A stretch of 64,000 nucleotides of DNA from Rubrivirga marina (lineage in GTDB: Bacteria > Bacteroidota > Rhodothermia > Rhodothermales > Rubricoccaceae): positions 2,279,665 through 2,343,664 of the forward strand of contig NZ_MQWD01000001.1 in the NCBI RefSeq assembly GCF_002283365.1. Direction: 5' to 3'. The notes beneath the pieces were generated by a model. That model made no database searches and was not told where the DNA came from. It saw nothing but the letters and a program-made list of their open reading frames with translations. This document shows positions 1 to 7,516 of the stretch, piece after piece. Within the stretch, counting starts at the first letter, position 1. The number at the start of each line of letters is the position of its first letter. Both the position numbers and the translations under genes were made by a program.

Positions 1-929
1 TCTGTCGCGGACGCGGGCCCCTGCCCGAAGCCCTCAGGATCCTGCCACGTGTAGCGGCGGAGGATCCGATGGGAGAGGAGCGGGAGGTCGAGGAAGGTCG
101 TCCCGGAGACCCAGGTCGAGCTATTCGTGATGCCGTCGTCGTCGGTGAACGGGAGCTGGTACACGTAGCTCAGGCCGGTTGCGGAGTCGAAGCCCACAGC
201 GTCTTTGCCGTAGGCCGCGTAGCCCACATTCTCATAGGGGCCGGGCGACTCGGTGTCGGAGAACGTGCCGACGCGGAGGTCGGAGATCGGCGCGCTCCCC
301 TCATTCGTCACCTCGTAGCGGACGAATACGGCGCCCGCCAGGTCGGCGCGGCGGTAGCGGTACGCCGCCACGTTCATGCGGAGGCCCCGGAGCGGGTCGG
401 CGTAGCGGCCGGCCCACTGGCCTTCTCCGCCCGCGAATGGATTGGCCTCGGAGCAGAACGAGCCCCAGAGCATCTGGTCGCCGTAGACGCGCGGGCTCCC
501 GTCCGCCTCGGTCGGTGCGCCAAGGTCGCGGGGCCACGCCTCCGTGTCGGTGTACGTCGTGTCGGCATCGAGGGCGAACACGCCCGTCGGGCCGTCCCCG
601 CAGTCCGTCGTGAAGTTGCTCTCCCAGTAGACGATGCTCGACCGCGTCATGCCGTCCTGCGTGCCGCCGAGCCACACGCCCGATCGGGAGGCGGAGAACG
701 GCGAGAAGTCCGTGGGATGGTAGCCCAACGCCCGCCCGCCGAAAAGGCCGCCGTCGGGCTCGAGTCCGAGGACGGATCCGTCGAGGTCGACCGTGGCGAA
801 CGGAGACTGGACGAGAAGCGGAGCGGTCACGTCGTCCGGCTGGGTCTCCGGGGGCGGGTCCGTGACCGGGTCCGCCGCATCGCAGGCGGCTAGCAGGACA
901 ATCAGAAGGAGAGGGGCAACGCGCAGCAT
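1..929 (-). CDS. Secreted lipoprotein, partial (C-terminus beyond left edge)
   Basis: The minus-strand frame is open from the ATG at 927-929 to the window edge, so about 309 residues are visible and the C-terminus is missing. The N-terminus MLRVAPLLLIVLLAACDAA is a lipoprotein signal with lipobox LAAC, so the mature protein should be lipid-anchored in the envelope. The body is rich in Gly, Asp and aromatic residues. It contains the segment FVRYEVTNEGSAPISDL, which resembles VIVEYEITNVSDQPISDVW in the large secreted protein at 54933-57188, so the two probably share an extracellular beta-sandwich module. No catalytic motif is visible and the function is unknown. The gene is tandem with dxs, with about 105 bp between the dxs stop and this start. 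Confidence 0.8.
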   Translation of the reverse strand, partial: MLRVAPLLLIVLLAACDAADPVTDPPPETQPDDVTAPLLVQSPFATVDLDGSVLGLEPDGGLFGGRALGYHPTDFSPFSASRSGVWLGGTQDGMTRSSIVYWESNFTTDCGDGPTGVFALDADTTYTDTEAWPRDLGAPTEADGSPRVYGDQMLWGSFCSEANPFAGGEGQWAGRYADPLRGLRMNVAAYRYRRADLAGAVFVRYEVTNEGSAPISDLRVGTFSDTESPGPYENVGYAAYGKDAVGFDSATGLSYVYQLPFTDDDGITNSSTWVSGTTFLDLPLLSHRILRRYTWQDPEGFGQGPASAT

Positions 930-1034
930 CGGGGCGGTGGGATCAGGCACCCGCAACCAACCCTCGCCGAGGCGCACGGGGAGAGAAATCCACCCGAACC
1001 GTCGGGGCGGAGCCCGAACGAGCCGCGAGCCCTG

Positions 1035-2975
1035 CTAAGCGGCTTCGGCCTCGGCGCCGAGGAGTGCCCGTGCGGCCCGCACGATCCCGTCTGGCCCGAT
1101 CCCGACCTCGTCGTGGAGCTGGCGCTGCGAGCCGTGCTCGATGAACCGGTCGGGCAGCCCGAGCCGCACGACCCGCGTCCCGTCGAGCGCGCCCGCGTCG
1201 GAGGCCCACTCGACGACGGCCGAGCCGGCCCCGCCGTCGCGGACCCCGTCCTCCACCGTGATCACGTGGGTGTGACGGCCGAACACCTCCGTCAGAAGTG
1301 CCGCGTCGATCGGCTTGACGAACCGGAGGTCGTAGTGGGCCGCCCGGACGCCGTCGGCGTCGAGCCGCTCGCAGGCCTCGACGGCGTACTGCCCGATGGA
1401 GCCGTAAGTCACGAACGCGAGGTCCGCGCCGTCGCGGATCTTCCGGCCCTTCCCGATGGGGATCGCCTCGAACCCGTCGCGGAGCGCCATCCCCGTCGCG
1501 GCCCCGCGCGGGTAGCGGACGGCGAATGGGCCGTCGTGCTGCAACGCCGTGTAGAGGAGGTCGCGGAGGTCCTGCTCGTCCATCGGTGCGGCGACGACCA
1601 TGTTCTGGACGGCCCGCATGTACGAGACGTCGAGCGCGCCGTGGTGCGTCGGTCCGTCGGCGCCGGCGACGCCGGCGCGGTCCATGCAGAAGACGACCGG
1701 GAGGTCCTGGAGCGCCACGTCGTGGACCACGCCGTCGTAGGCCCGCTGGAGGAACGTCGAGTAGATGGCGCAGAACGGGCGCATCCCCTGCGTCGCGAGG
1801 CCGGCGGCGAACACGACCGCGTGCATCTCCGCGATCCCGACGTCGAACGCCCGGTCCGGCATCTCGGCCATCATCTTGCCGAGGCTGGTCCCCGACGGCA
1901 TCGCGGCGGTCACGCCGACGACGCGGTCGTCCTGCTCCGCCAGTTCGATGAGCGCGTCGCCGAACACGTCCTGCCACTTGGGGGGCTTCGTGCCGGCCGG
2001 CGTCGGCGTGGCGAGGCTCTTGCCGGTGAGCTTGTCGAACGGGCTCGACTGGGCGTGCCACTTGACCTGGTCCGCCTCGGCGGGCGCGAAGCCCTTGCCC
2101 TTGACCGTGAGCGTGTGGAGGAGGATCGGGCCGCCGAGCTTCCGCACGCGCTGGAGCTGGCGGGCGAGGGCGACGACGTCGTGGCCGTCGACCGGTCCGA
2201 TGTAGCGGAAGCCGAAGGCCTCGAACAGCATGCCCGGCGTGAGCGCCGCCTTGAGCCCGTCCTCGACGCGCGCCGCCAGCCGCTGGAGGTGCCCGCCGCC
2301 GACGCCCTTCAGCTTGTCGAACAGCTCCCAGACCTCGCCCTTGAGCGCGTTCCACTTGCCCGAGGCCGAGAGCGTCGCGAGGTACTCGTGGAGCGCCCCG
2401 ACGTTGGGGTCGATCGAGATCCGGTTGTCGTTGAGGACGACGAGGAGGTCGGAGTCCGTCGCGCCGGCGTTGTTGAGGCCCTCGAAGGCGAGCCCGCCCG
2501 TCATCGACCCGTCGCCGATGACGGCGACCACCTTCTGGTCGGTCCCCTTGAGGTCGCGGGCCTTCGCCATGCCGAGCGCGGCCGAGATCGACGTGCTCGC
2601 GTGGCCCACGCCGAACGTGTCGTACTCGGACTCGGACCGCTTGGGGAAGCCCGAGAGCCCACCGTACTTCCGGTTCGTGGGGAACGCCTCGCGGCGGCCG
2701 GTCAGGATCTTGTGGCCGTACGCCTGGTGGCCGACGTCCCACACGAGCTGGTCCGAGGGCGTGTCGTAGGCCCAGTGGAGCGCCACCGTCAATTCGACGA
2801 CGCCGAGGCTGGCGCCGAAGTGGCCGCCGTGGACCGACACGATGTCGACGATGAAGTCCCGGAGCTCGTCGCAGAGCTGAGGGAGCTGCTCGACAGAGAG
2901 CGCCCGGATGTCGGCGGGGGACTCGATCTGGGCCAGCAGAGGGCCGGGCGTGTGGGTCGGGGCGTCCTGGGGCAT
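1035..2975 (-). CDS. dxs: 1-deoxy-D-xylulose-5-phosphate synthase
   Basis: This 646-residue protein has the full architecture of DXS, the thiamine-diphosphate enzyme that condenses pyruvate and glyceraldehyde-3-phosphate in the first step of the MEP isoprenoid pathway. Visible signatures are VHGGHFGASLG near residue 48, DVGHQAYGHKILTGR, the ThDP/Mg motif GDGSMTGG followed by EGLNNAG, and DGPTHHGALD in the second transketolase domain. The length matches the family. The start is the ATG at 2973-2975, preceded by a promoter-like TATCTTTG box 19 nt upstream, so it probably has its own promoter although the cyclo-ligase gene lies upstream on the same strand. Confidence 0.97.
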   Translation of the reverse strand: MPQDAPTHTPGPLLAQIESPADIRALSVEQLPQLCDELRDFIVDIVSVHGGHFGASLGVVELTVALHWAYDTPSDQLVWDVGHQAYGHKILTGRREAFPTNRKYGGLSGFPKRSESEYDTFGVGHASTSISAALGMAKARDLKGTDQKVVAVIGDGSMTGGLAFEGLNNAGATDSDLLVVLNDNRISIDPNVGALHEYLATLSASGKWNALKGEVWELFDKLKGVGGGHLQRLAARVEDGLKAALTPGMLFEAFGFRYIGPVDGHDVVALARQLQRVRKLGGPILLHTLTVKGKGFAPAEADQVKWHAQSSPFDKLTGKSLATPTPAGTKPPKWQDVFGDALIELAEQDDRVVGVTAAMPSGTSLGKMMAEMPDRAFDVGIAEMHAVVFAAGLATQGMRPFCAIYSTFLQRAYDGVVHDVALQDLPVVFCMDRAGVAGADGPTHHGALDVSYMRAVQNMVVAAPMDEQDLRDLLYTALQHDGPFAVRYPRGAATGMALRDGFEAIPIGKGRKIRDGADLAFVTYGSIGQYAVEACERLDADGVRAAHYDLRFVKPIDAALLTEVFGRHTHVITVEDGVRDGGAGSAVVEWASDAGALDGTRVVRLGLPDRFIEHGSQRQLHDEVGIGPDGIVRAARALLGAEAEAA

Positions 2976-2994
2976 GGGCGAGGCGCGGAACGGC

Positions 2995-3002
2995 CAAAGA
3001 TA
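2995..3002 (-). promoter_or_regulatory. Candidate -7 promoter box of dxs
   Basis: The minus strand reads TATCTTTG, an exact match to the Bacteroidota TAnnTTTG -7 element, ending 19 nt before the dxs start codon. No clear TTG was seen at the -33 position. Similar boxes with nearly the same spacing precede purK, the lipoprotein ending at 28955, the MarR gene and the first PQQ dehydrogenase. Confidence 0.5.
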
Positions 3003-3135
3003 CCGGGCGCCCCCTCACACCCTTCCGCGCCCGGTGGGGTTTCAGGCCGTTTCTGACCGTCGGCCGCTCTCCGACACGCGGGAGGCCGGTTGGCCGCGCC
3101 GGTTTCGTCCACTCTCCGTCGCCACCGCGGCCGGG

Positions 3136-3720
3136 TTAGGCGCCGACGCGCACCGTCTCCGCCTCGGTGACGACCACGTCGAGGCGGGCGTCGTGAGACG
3201 CGGAGGGCACGGCGTTAACGAGGGCGTCGGCGAACACGACGCCGACGCGGAGCGCGGGCGTCTGGGCGAGGAACGTGTCGTAGAACCCGCCGCCGTAGCC
3301 GAGCCGGCTCCCGTCGCGGCCGACCGCGAGGGCTGGGACGAGGACGACGTCTATGGACCGCGGGCCGACGGGCGGGGCGCCGGGTGGCGGCTGCATCAGC
3401 CCCCATCTCCCGCGAGCCAGCGCGGTGGTCCCGAGGTACCGCCTGTGTACGAGCGCGCGGTCGCCGACGACGACGGGGAGGGCGACCACGACGCCACGCT
3501 GGCGGAGCGACTCGGCCAGCGGGCGGAGGTCGACCTCGAACGGGAGTGGCCAGAACAGGTGGACCGTGCCCGCCGCTTCGACCTCGGGCAGATCCCGCAC
3601 ACGCTCCACGATCCCTTGACTGGCGGCGGCGCGAGCTTCGGCGGGCATCGCCTCGCGGAGGGCGCGGAACCGCGCCCGCCACGCCGCCTTCTCCGCCGAC
3701 ACCGATTCCGACTCCGCCAT
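3136..3720 (-). CDS. 5-formyltetrahydrofolate cyclo-ligase
   Basis: The 194-residue protein belongs to the 5-FTHF cyclo-ligase family, which uses ATP to convert 5-formyl-THF to 5,10-methenyl-THF in cytosolic one-carbon metabolism. The diagnostic C-terminal motif GYGGGFYD is present, preceded by DVVLVPALAVGRDGSRLG, and the N-terminal EKAAWRARFRALR matches the family's basic first helix. Length is typical. The ATG at 3718-3720 shares the tetranucleotide CATG with the ATG of the divergent gene at 3719, so each gene's promoter must lie inside the other's coding sequence. A GTG at codon 7 is an alternative start that would remove the overlap. Confidence 0.93.
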   Translation of the reverse strand: MAESESVSAEKAAWRARFRALREAMPAEARAAASQGIVERVRDLPEVEAAGTVHLFWPLPFEVDLRPLAESLRQRGVVVALPVVVGDRALVHRRYLGTTALARGRWGLMQPPPGAPPVGPRSIDVVLVPALAVGRDGSRLGYGGGFYDTFLAQTPALRVGVVFADALVNAVPSASHDARLDVVVTEAETVRVGA

Positions 3721-4078
3721 GTCAGAGACCCGCCTCGACCGCTTCGACGCCTACCGCGCCCGCATGAACGCCCGCATCCTCGACGAGGGTGACCACCTCG
3801 GCGTCAAGCGGTTCTTCAACCTCGACTCCGCGGCCTACCGCGACGGCGCGCTCGACGGCCGTACCAAGGAGCTCCTCGGCCTCGTCGCGAGCGCCGTCCT
3901 CCGCTGCAACGACTGCATCGACTACCACCTCGAGCAGTGCGCCGAGGCGGGCTTCTCCGACGACGAACTCATGGACGCGCTCAACGTGGCGCTCGTCGTC
4001 GGCGGGAGCATCGTGATCCCGCACCTCCGCCACGCCGTCGAGACGATCGACATGATCCGGGACAGGGAGGCGGGGTAG
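3719..4078 (+). CDS. Carboxymuconolactone decarboxylase / AhpD-like protein
   Basis: This 119-residue protein has the AhpD-like fold signature: TKELLGLVASAVLRC followed by the redox-type CNDC (C-x-x-C) and a conserved His four residues later (CNDCIDYHLEQC). Members act as alkylhydroperoxidase-type thiol redox proteins or carboxymuconolactone decarboxylases; the CxxC-x3-H arrangement favours a thiol-redox role, but the substrate cannot be deduced. The N-terminal FDAYRARMNARIL matches the family start, supporting the ATG at 3719. No Shine-Dalgarno sequence is evident. The gene faces away from the cyclo-ligase with overlapping start codons and converges on the hydrolase gene at 4126. Confidence 0.88.
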   Translation: MSETRLDRFDAYRARMNARILDEGDHLGVKRFFNLDSAAYRDGALDGRTKELLGLVASAVLRCNDCIDYHLEQCAEAGFSDDELMDALNVALVVGGSIVIPHLRHAVETIDMIRDREAG

Positions 4079-4125
4079 AGAACGGGGGGAGTCAGCCGCT
4101 GGTCCCGCCGGTGGCTGGGGGGCCG

Positions 4126-4989
4126 TCATCGCCGGTGCGCGAAGAGCCACTCCATGAGGTCGGTGCCGGCCAGCAGACGCGGCGGGACGGCGTGCCACAG
4201 GCCGTCGACCTCCCAGAACCGGACCTCGGCGCCGGGCTCGGAGTGGAGGCGCTCGACCATCGCCCGGTCCGGCCCGATGGGGTTGGCCGTGTCGGCCGTG
4301 CCGTGGACGACCCAGAGCGGCGTCCGGGTGACCCGCTCCGCCTCGGTAAGCGCCGGGGGGACGCCCGCGATGGGGACGGCGGCGGCGAACAGGTCGGGCC
4401 GGAGCGCGAGCGCGTTCCACGTCGTCGAGGCGCCCATCGAGAAGCCGACGGCGTAGATCCGCGAGCCGTCGACCGGCAGCGATTGGCGGAGGCTGTCGAT
4501 GAGCGCGAGCGCCGTGTGGAGCGGCGGGCCCGGGCGGGAGTAGCGGCCGGCCGTCTCGGCCGGGCCGTTGTAGATCGCCGACCGTTCGGGCATCTGGGGC
4601 GCGAGGACAAACGACGGAAAGCGCTGGCGGACTTCGGGCCGGGCCCACGTCTTCGGAAAGCGGTCGAGGTGGGCGAGGTTGTCCGTTCCAATCTCGCCCG
4701 CGCCGTGGAAGACGACGACCAGCGGGTAGGTCTCGCCGGGCTCCACCTCGGGCGGTGCGAGCAGTCGGTACCGGATCGTCGGCCCGGCAGGGGCCGAGAA
4801 CGTGCCGGCCTCGAACAGGTCGGGGTCGAGTCCCTCGACCTCGGCGACGACGCGGGCCGCCGCGGTGCTGTCGGCGCCCGTCAGCCGGGGGACGATCTCG
4901 GTCCGGCCCGCCTCGGGCGCCGCCTCGGGTGGGCCGGCGCAGGCGCCGAGGCCGAGGAGGGCGACCGCGAAGACGGGGGAGAGACGCAT
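4126..4989 (-). CDS. Exported alpha/beta hydrolase lipoprotein
   Basis: The 287-residue protein begins MRLSPVFAVALLGLGACAG, a lipoprotein signal with lipobox LGAC. The mature part is an alpha/beta hydrolase resembling COG4099-type predicted esterases/peptidases. It shows an oxyanion segment VVVFHGAGE, nucleophile elbow GFSMGAS, an acid in HGTADTANPIGP and a His in VDGLWHA. The start codon overlaps the stop of the upstream tryptophan 2,3-dioxygenase gene as TGATG, so translation is probably coupled. An arylformamidase role following the dioxygenase is tempting, but the lipoprotein signal puts this enzyme outside the cytosol, so the substrate remains unknown. Confidence 0.85.
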   Translation of the reverse strand: MRLSPVFAVALLGLGACAGPPEAAPEAGRTEIVPRLTGADSTAAARVVAEVEGLDPDLFEAGTFSAPAGPTIRYRLLAPPEVEPGETYPLVVVFHGAGEIGTDNLAHLDRFPKTWARPEVRQRFPSFVLAPQMPERSAIYNGPAETAGRYSRPGPPLHTALALIDSLRQSLPVDGSRIYAVGFSMGASTTWNALALRPDLFAAAVPIAGVPPALTEAERVTRTPLWVVHGTADTANPIGPDRAMVERLHSEPGAEVRFWEVDGLWHAVPPRLLAGTDLMEWLFAHRR

Positions 4990-6254
4990 CACAGCTCGAG
5001 GTCTTGCCACGCGACGAGGGCGGGGAAGAGCGGGAGCAAGTACCGCTGGCTCGTCACGAGGTACGGCATCCCGCCGCCGCCCGTGCCCGAGTCGTCGGCC
5101 ACGTGGCGGCGGACGGTCCGGCGGTGGACGGTGAGGAACGTGCCGTCGGTGGGGGAGTGGAGCGCGTCGTCGGTGGCGGCGACCCGGGCGAGGATGTGAG
5201 CGAGCGCGCTCTTGGGGGCGCGGGCCTGGAGGTAGTAGGCGCCGGCGCGGGCGGCGTCCAGGCCGTCGCGCCGCTCGTTCTCGGCGTCCGCCGCCGCTTC
5301 GAGGTCCCGACGGAAGTCGTCGACGGCGCTCTCGGCAGCCTCGGCGTCCGCGGCCACGTCGGCCGACAGCCCGAGTGTGGCGCGGAACCGGTCGACGGCC
5401 CGGTCCACGTCGGCGGCGTGGATCCGGCGGACGGCTGGGGGCGGGGGGAGGTCGTCGCCGAGGCGGGGGAGGGCGGAGAGCAGCGCGTGGGCGACCGTGT
5501 CGAGCCGGCCCGCGCGGTGCGACGGGTGCGTCTCGGGCGGCGACGCCAGCTCGGCCCCGGACTGGAGGACGAGCGGGTCGGCAAGGGCGACGTGGCCGCA
5601 CGGCGCGCCGGCGTAGTGGTGGCTGAGGTTCTCGCCCGGGAACACGCGGAGCCCGTCGAGCAGCGGCCCCTTGCCCAGCGCCCGCTGGACGAGGCGGAGC
5701 TGCGCCGCCTGGAAGCCCGACGACGGCACGAGGTGGGCCCGGAAGTGGGCGAACTCGACGCGCGAGAACAGGACGTCGTCGGCCGCGCCCGTCCCCATGA
5801 GCTCCATGATGGGGGGGAGGAGCCGGCGCGCGGCGTGGCGGAGCCGGTTCGACGCCGTGATCGCCGGGCGCCAGCACGCCGCGGCCTCCGAGTCAGGGTC
5901 GTCGACCTCGCCCTCGGCGAGCGTCAGCGCGACCCGCTCCGCCTCGGGCAGCCCGAGCAACCGCTCGAACGTGGCCGTCACGATGGCGAGGTCGAACGTC
6001 ATCTGCTTAAAGACGACCTCGCACAGCTGGTGGACGATCACGAACGCCCGCTCGTCGGGCACCGACGACGACGGCGTCCCGGCCCCGAGCAACTCGCCGA
6101 GGCCGAGGTAGCCGGCGTAGTCGAGGCCCAGTCGGCCGCCGGGACCGGGCGGGTTGACGAGCGGGGCGCCGTGTTCGTCGCGGAGCCGGTTGGCGTCGGC
6201 GTCGGCGCGCGTGTCGGGGTCGAGGGCGAAGGCCCACCAGGGGTCGGGCGTCAT
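4989..6254 (-). CDS. kynA: Tryptophan 2,3-dioxygenase family protein
   Basis: This 421-residue cytosolic heme enzyme should oxidise L-tryptophan to N-formylkynurenine. Family motifs are in order: FVIVHQLCEVVFKQM with the distal His, FRAHLVPSSGFQAAQLR with the substrate-carboxylate Arg, a proximal heme-ligand His in FLTVHRRTVRRH, and GTGGGG near the C-terminus. It is longer than the compact bacterial enzymes (about 280-300 residues), with extra Ala/Asp-rich sequence between SSGFQ and the proximal His. The ATG at 6252-6254 was chosen because homology begins soon after it. The stop overlaps the next gene (TGATG). A TACCCTAC box lies 20 nt upstream of the start (6275-6282, minus strand). Confidence 0.87.
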   Translation of the reverse strand: MTPDPWWAFALDPDTRADADANRLRDEHGAPLVNPPGPGGRLGLDYAGYLGLGELLGAGTPSSSVPDERAFVIVHQLCEVVFKQMTFDLAIVTATFERLLGLPEAERVALTLAEGEVDDPDSEAAACWRPAITASNRLRHAARRLLPPIMELMGTGAADDVLFSRVEFAHFRAHLVPSSGFQAAQLRLVQRALGKGPLLDGLRVFPGENLSHHYAGAPCGHVALADPLVLQSGAELASPPETHPSHRAGRLDTVAHALLSALPRLGDDLPPPPAVRRIHAADVDRAVDRFRATLGLSADVAADAEAAESAVDDFRRDLEAAADAENERRDGLDAARAGAYYLQARAPKSALAHILARVAATDDALHSPTDGTFLTVHRRTVRRHVADDSGTGGGGMPYLVTSQRYLLPLFPALVAWQDLEL

Positions 6255-6414
6255 CGGGGCGGGGCGTCGGGACCGTAGGGTAGTCACGGCCGCTGCCCCG
6301 GTCCGCCCTCGCGGTGCTTTGGCGTCGCCCGACTCCACGCCGACTCGACCGTTCATCCGAAACAGGCGGTCGCGCCCGCCGGTATGGAGGCGCCGAATCC
6401 ACCGGTCCCGCCCC

Positions 6415-7281
6415 GTGCGTCTGCTTCCTCTCCTCCTCGCCGCGGTCGTCGTCGCTGTGCCCACCAGCGCGCAGCGGGCCTACGACCAGGCCGTGCTCGC
6501 CTCCCTCCTCGAGCGCGAGGGGCGCGTCCCGTCCCAGCCGATCGAGTACCGGCGGTACCGGATCGAACACGAGTCCGGCAACTCGGTCCTCGCCCGGCAC
6601 GACCTCTACGACGAGCTCGGCGACGGCAACCGCGACCTCGGCCGCGCCCGGCTCACGATCGGGCAGATCCTCGGCCAGCCCGACGTCACGACGCTCCGGA
6701 TCGGCGAGTCGATCGTGCTGCCCGCCCGCCCGGCCGACTTCGACCTCTCGCCGCTGGCCTACGCGCCCTTCCCGTCGGAGTGGCCCGGCGCCGCCGAGAT
6801 CGAGCGGGCCGTCGTCGTGGACCTGACGACGCAGACGTGGGCCGCCTACGGGAACGGCCGGCTCCGCCGTTGGGGCCCGGCCTCGACCGGCAAGGCCTCC
6901 ACGCCGACGCCGACCGGCCGCTACACCATGAACTGGCGCGAGATGGACCGCGAGTCGACCGAGGCCCCGCCCGGCGAGACGTGGCGGATGCGCTACGTCA
7001 TGAACATCTACGCGGTGCGCGGCATCCACCTCCACCAGTACAACGTGGTCCCGAGCGGGCCGCCCGAGGGCCACGGCTGCGTCCGCATGGTCGAGGCCGA
7101 CGCCCGGTGGCTCTGGGACTGGACCGGCGGCGACACGACGGCGCCCGGGACCGTCGTCATCGTCCAGGGCACGACGCCGACCGAGACGCCGGTCCGGTTC
7201 GTCGAGGGGCCGTCGGGCCCAGAGCGCGTGATGGTCAGCCTCCCGCCCGATCCGATGGCCGTCCCCCGCGGCGACCGGTAG
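6415..7281 (+). CDS. L,D-transpeptidase (YkuD domain), secreted
   Basis: The 288-residue product starts at GTG 6415 with the signal peptide VRLLPLLLAAVVVAVPTSAQ. A LysM-like stretch containing LTIGQILGQPDV and IGESIVLPA (about residues 70-110) precedes a YkuD-type catalytic domain with GIHLHQYN and the signature GHGCVRM, Cys222 being the predicted nucleophile. Such enzymes make 3-3 peptidoglycan crosslinks or attach proteins to peptidoglycan in the periplasm. It is divergent from the dioxygenase gene with about 160 bp between. GTG was preferred because upstream codons read through GC-rich noncoding sequence and would place a long basic stretch before the signal. Confidence 0.9.
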   Translation: MRLLPLLLAAVVVAVPTSAQRAYDQAVLASLLEREGRVPSQPIEYRRYRIEHESGNSVLARHDLYDELGDGNRDLGRARLTIGQILGQPDVTTLRIGESIVLPARPADFDLSPLAYAPFPSEWPGAAEIERAVVVDLTTQTWAAYGNGRLRRWGPASTGKASTPTPTGRYTMNWREMDRESTEAPPGETWRMRYVMNIYAVRGIHLHQYNVVPSGPPEGHGCVRMVEADARWLWDWTGGDTTAPGTVVIVQGTTPTETPVRFVEGPSGPERVMVSLPPDPMAVPRGDR

Positions 7282-7323
7282 CGCCAGCTCCGCCCGCCTC
7301 GGCGTGGGGAGTTGCCTGGCTAG

Positions 7324-7466
7324 CTAGGGCACGCGAACGGTGCCGCCGTCAGGCCCGTTCAGGTACCCGTCCGCGTACACCGAGTCGACACGAGTTGGAC
7401 GCTGTTGCATCGTGTGCGGAAGGTGACGTCGGTCTCGGAGGGGGGAAGGGCGCGAGATGGCTCGTC
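7324..7466 (-). pseudogene. Decayed 3' fragment of a lipoprotein gene paralogous to 9179-9652
   Basis: On the minus strand the last 24 codons read PTRVDSVYADGYLNGPDGG then TVRVP and a stop at 7324-7326. This matches the C-terminus of the lipoprotein at 9179-9652, which has RVDPVYVDQYPNGPDCG and ends TTVRVP. Upstream, a different frame reads TDVTFRTRCNSVQLV, matching DDVTIRVRRDGADLASV of the intact protein, so a frameshift lies near 7395. There is no start codon or signal peptide. I read it as the leftover of a duplicated gene. It fills most of the 217 bp between the transpeptidase and the FG-GAP gene. Confidence 0.75.
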
Positions 7467-7474
7467 CGGTCCGA

Positions 7475-7516
7475 TGCCTACCGTCCCAGGACTGTTGCCT
7501 ACCGTCCCAGGACTGT
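7475..7516. repeat. Perfect 21-bp tandem duplication spanning a stop codon
   Basis: The 21-nt unit TGCCTACCGTCCCAGGACTGT (shown on the + strand) occurs twice without a gap at 7475-7495 and 7496-7516. Read on the minus strand it is exactly seven codons, so the final TVLGR and stop of the FG-GAP gene are repeated in frame after the first stop. This looks like recent slippage or unequal exchange. Confidence 0.95.

Noticed and set aside
1113-3056. 647-codon open frame antisense to dxs
   Set aside because: Its translation is V/R/D/A-rich without domains and mirrors the codon bias of dxs, which has full homology; it is a shadow of GC-rich coding.
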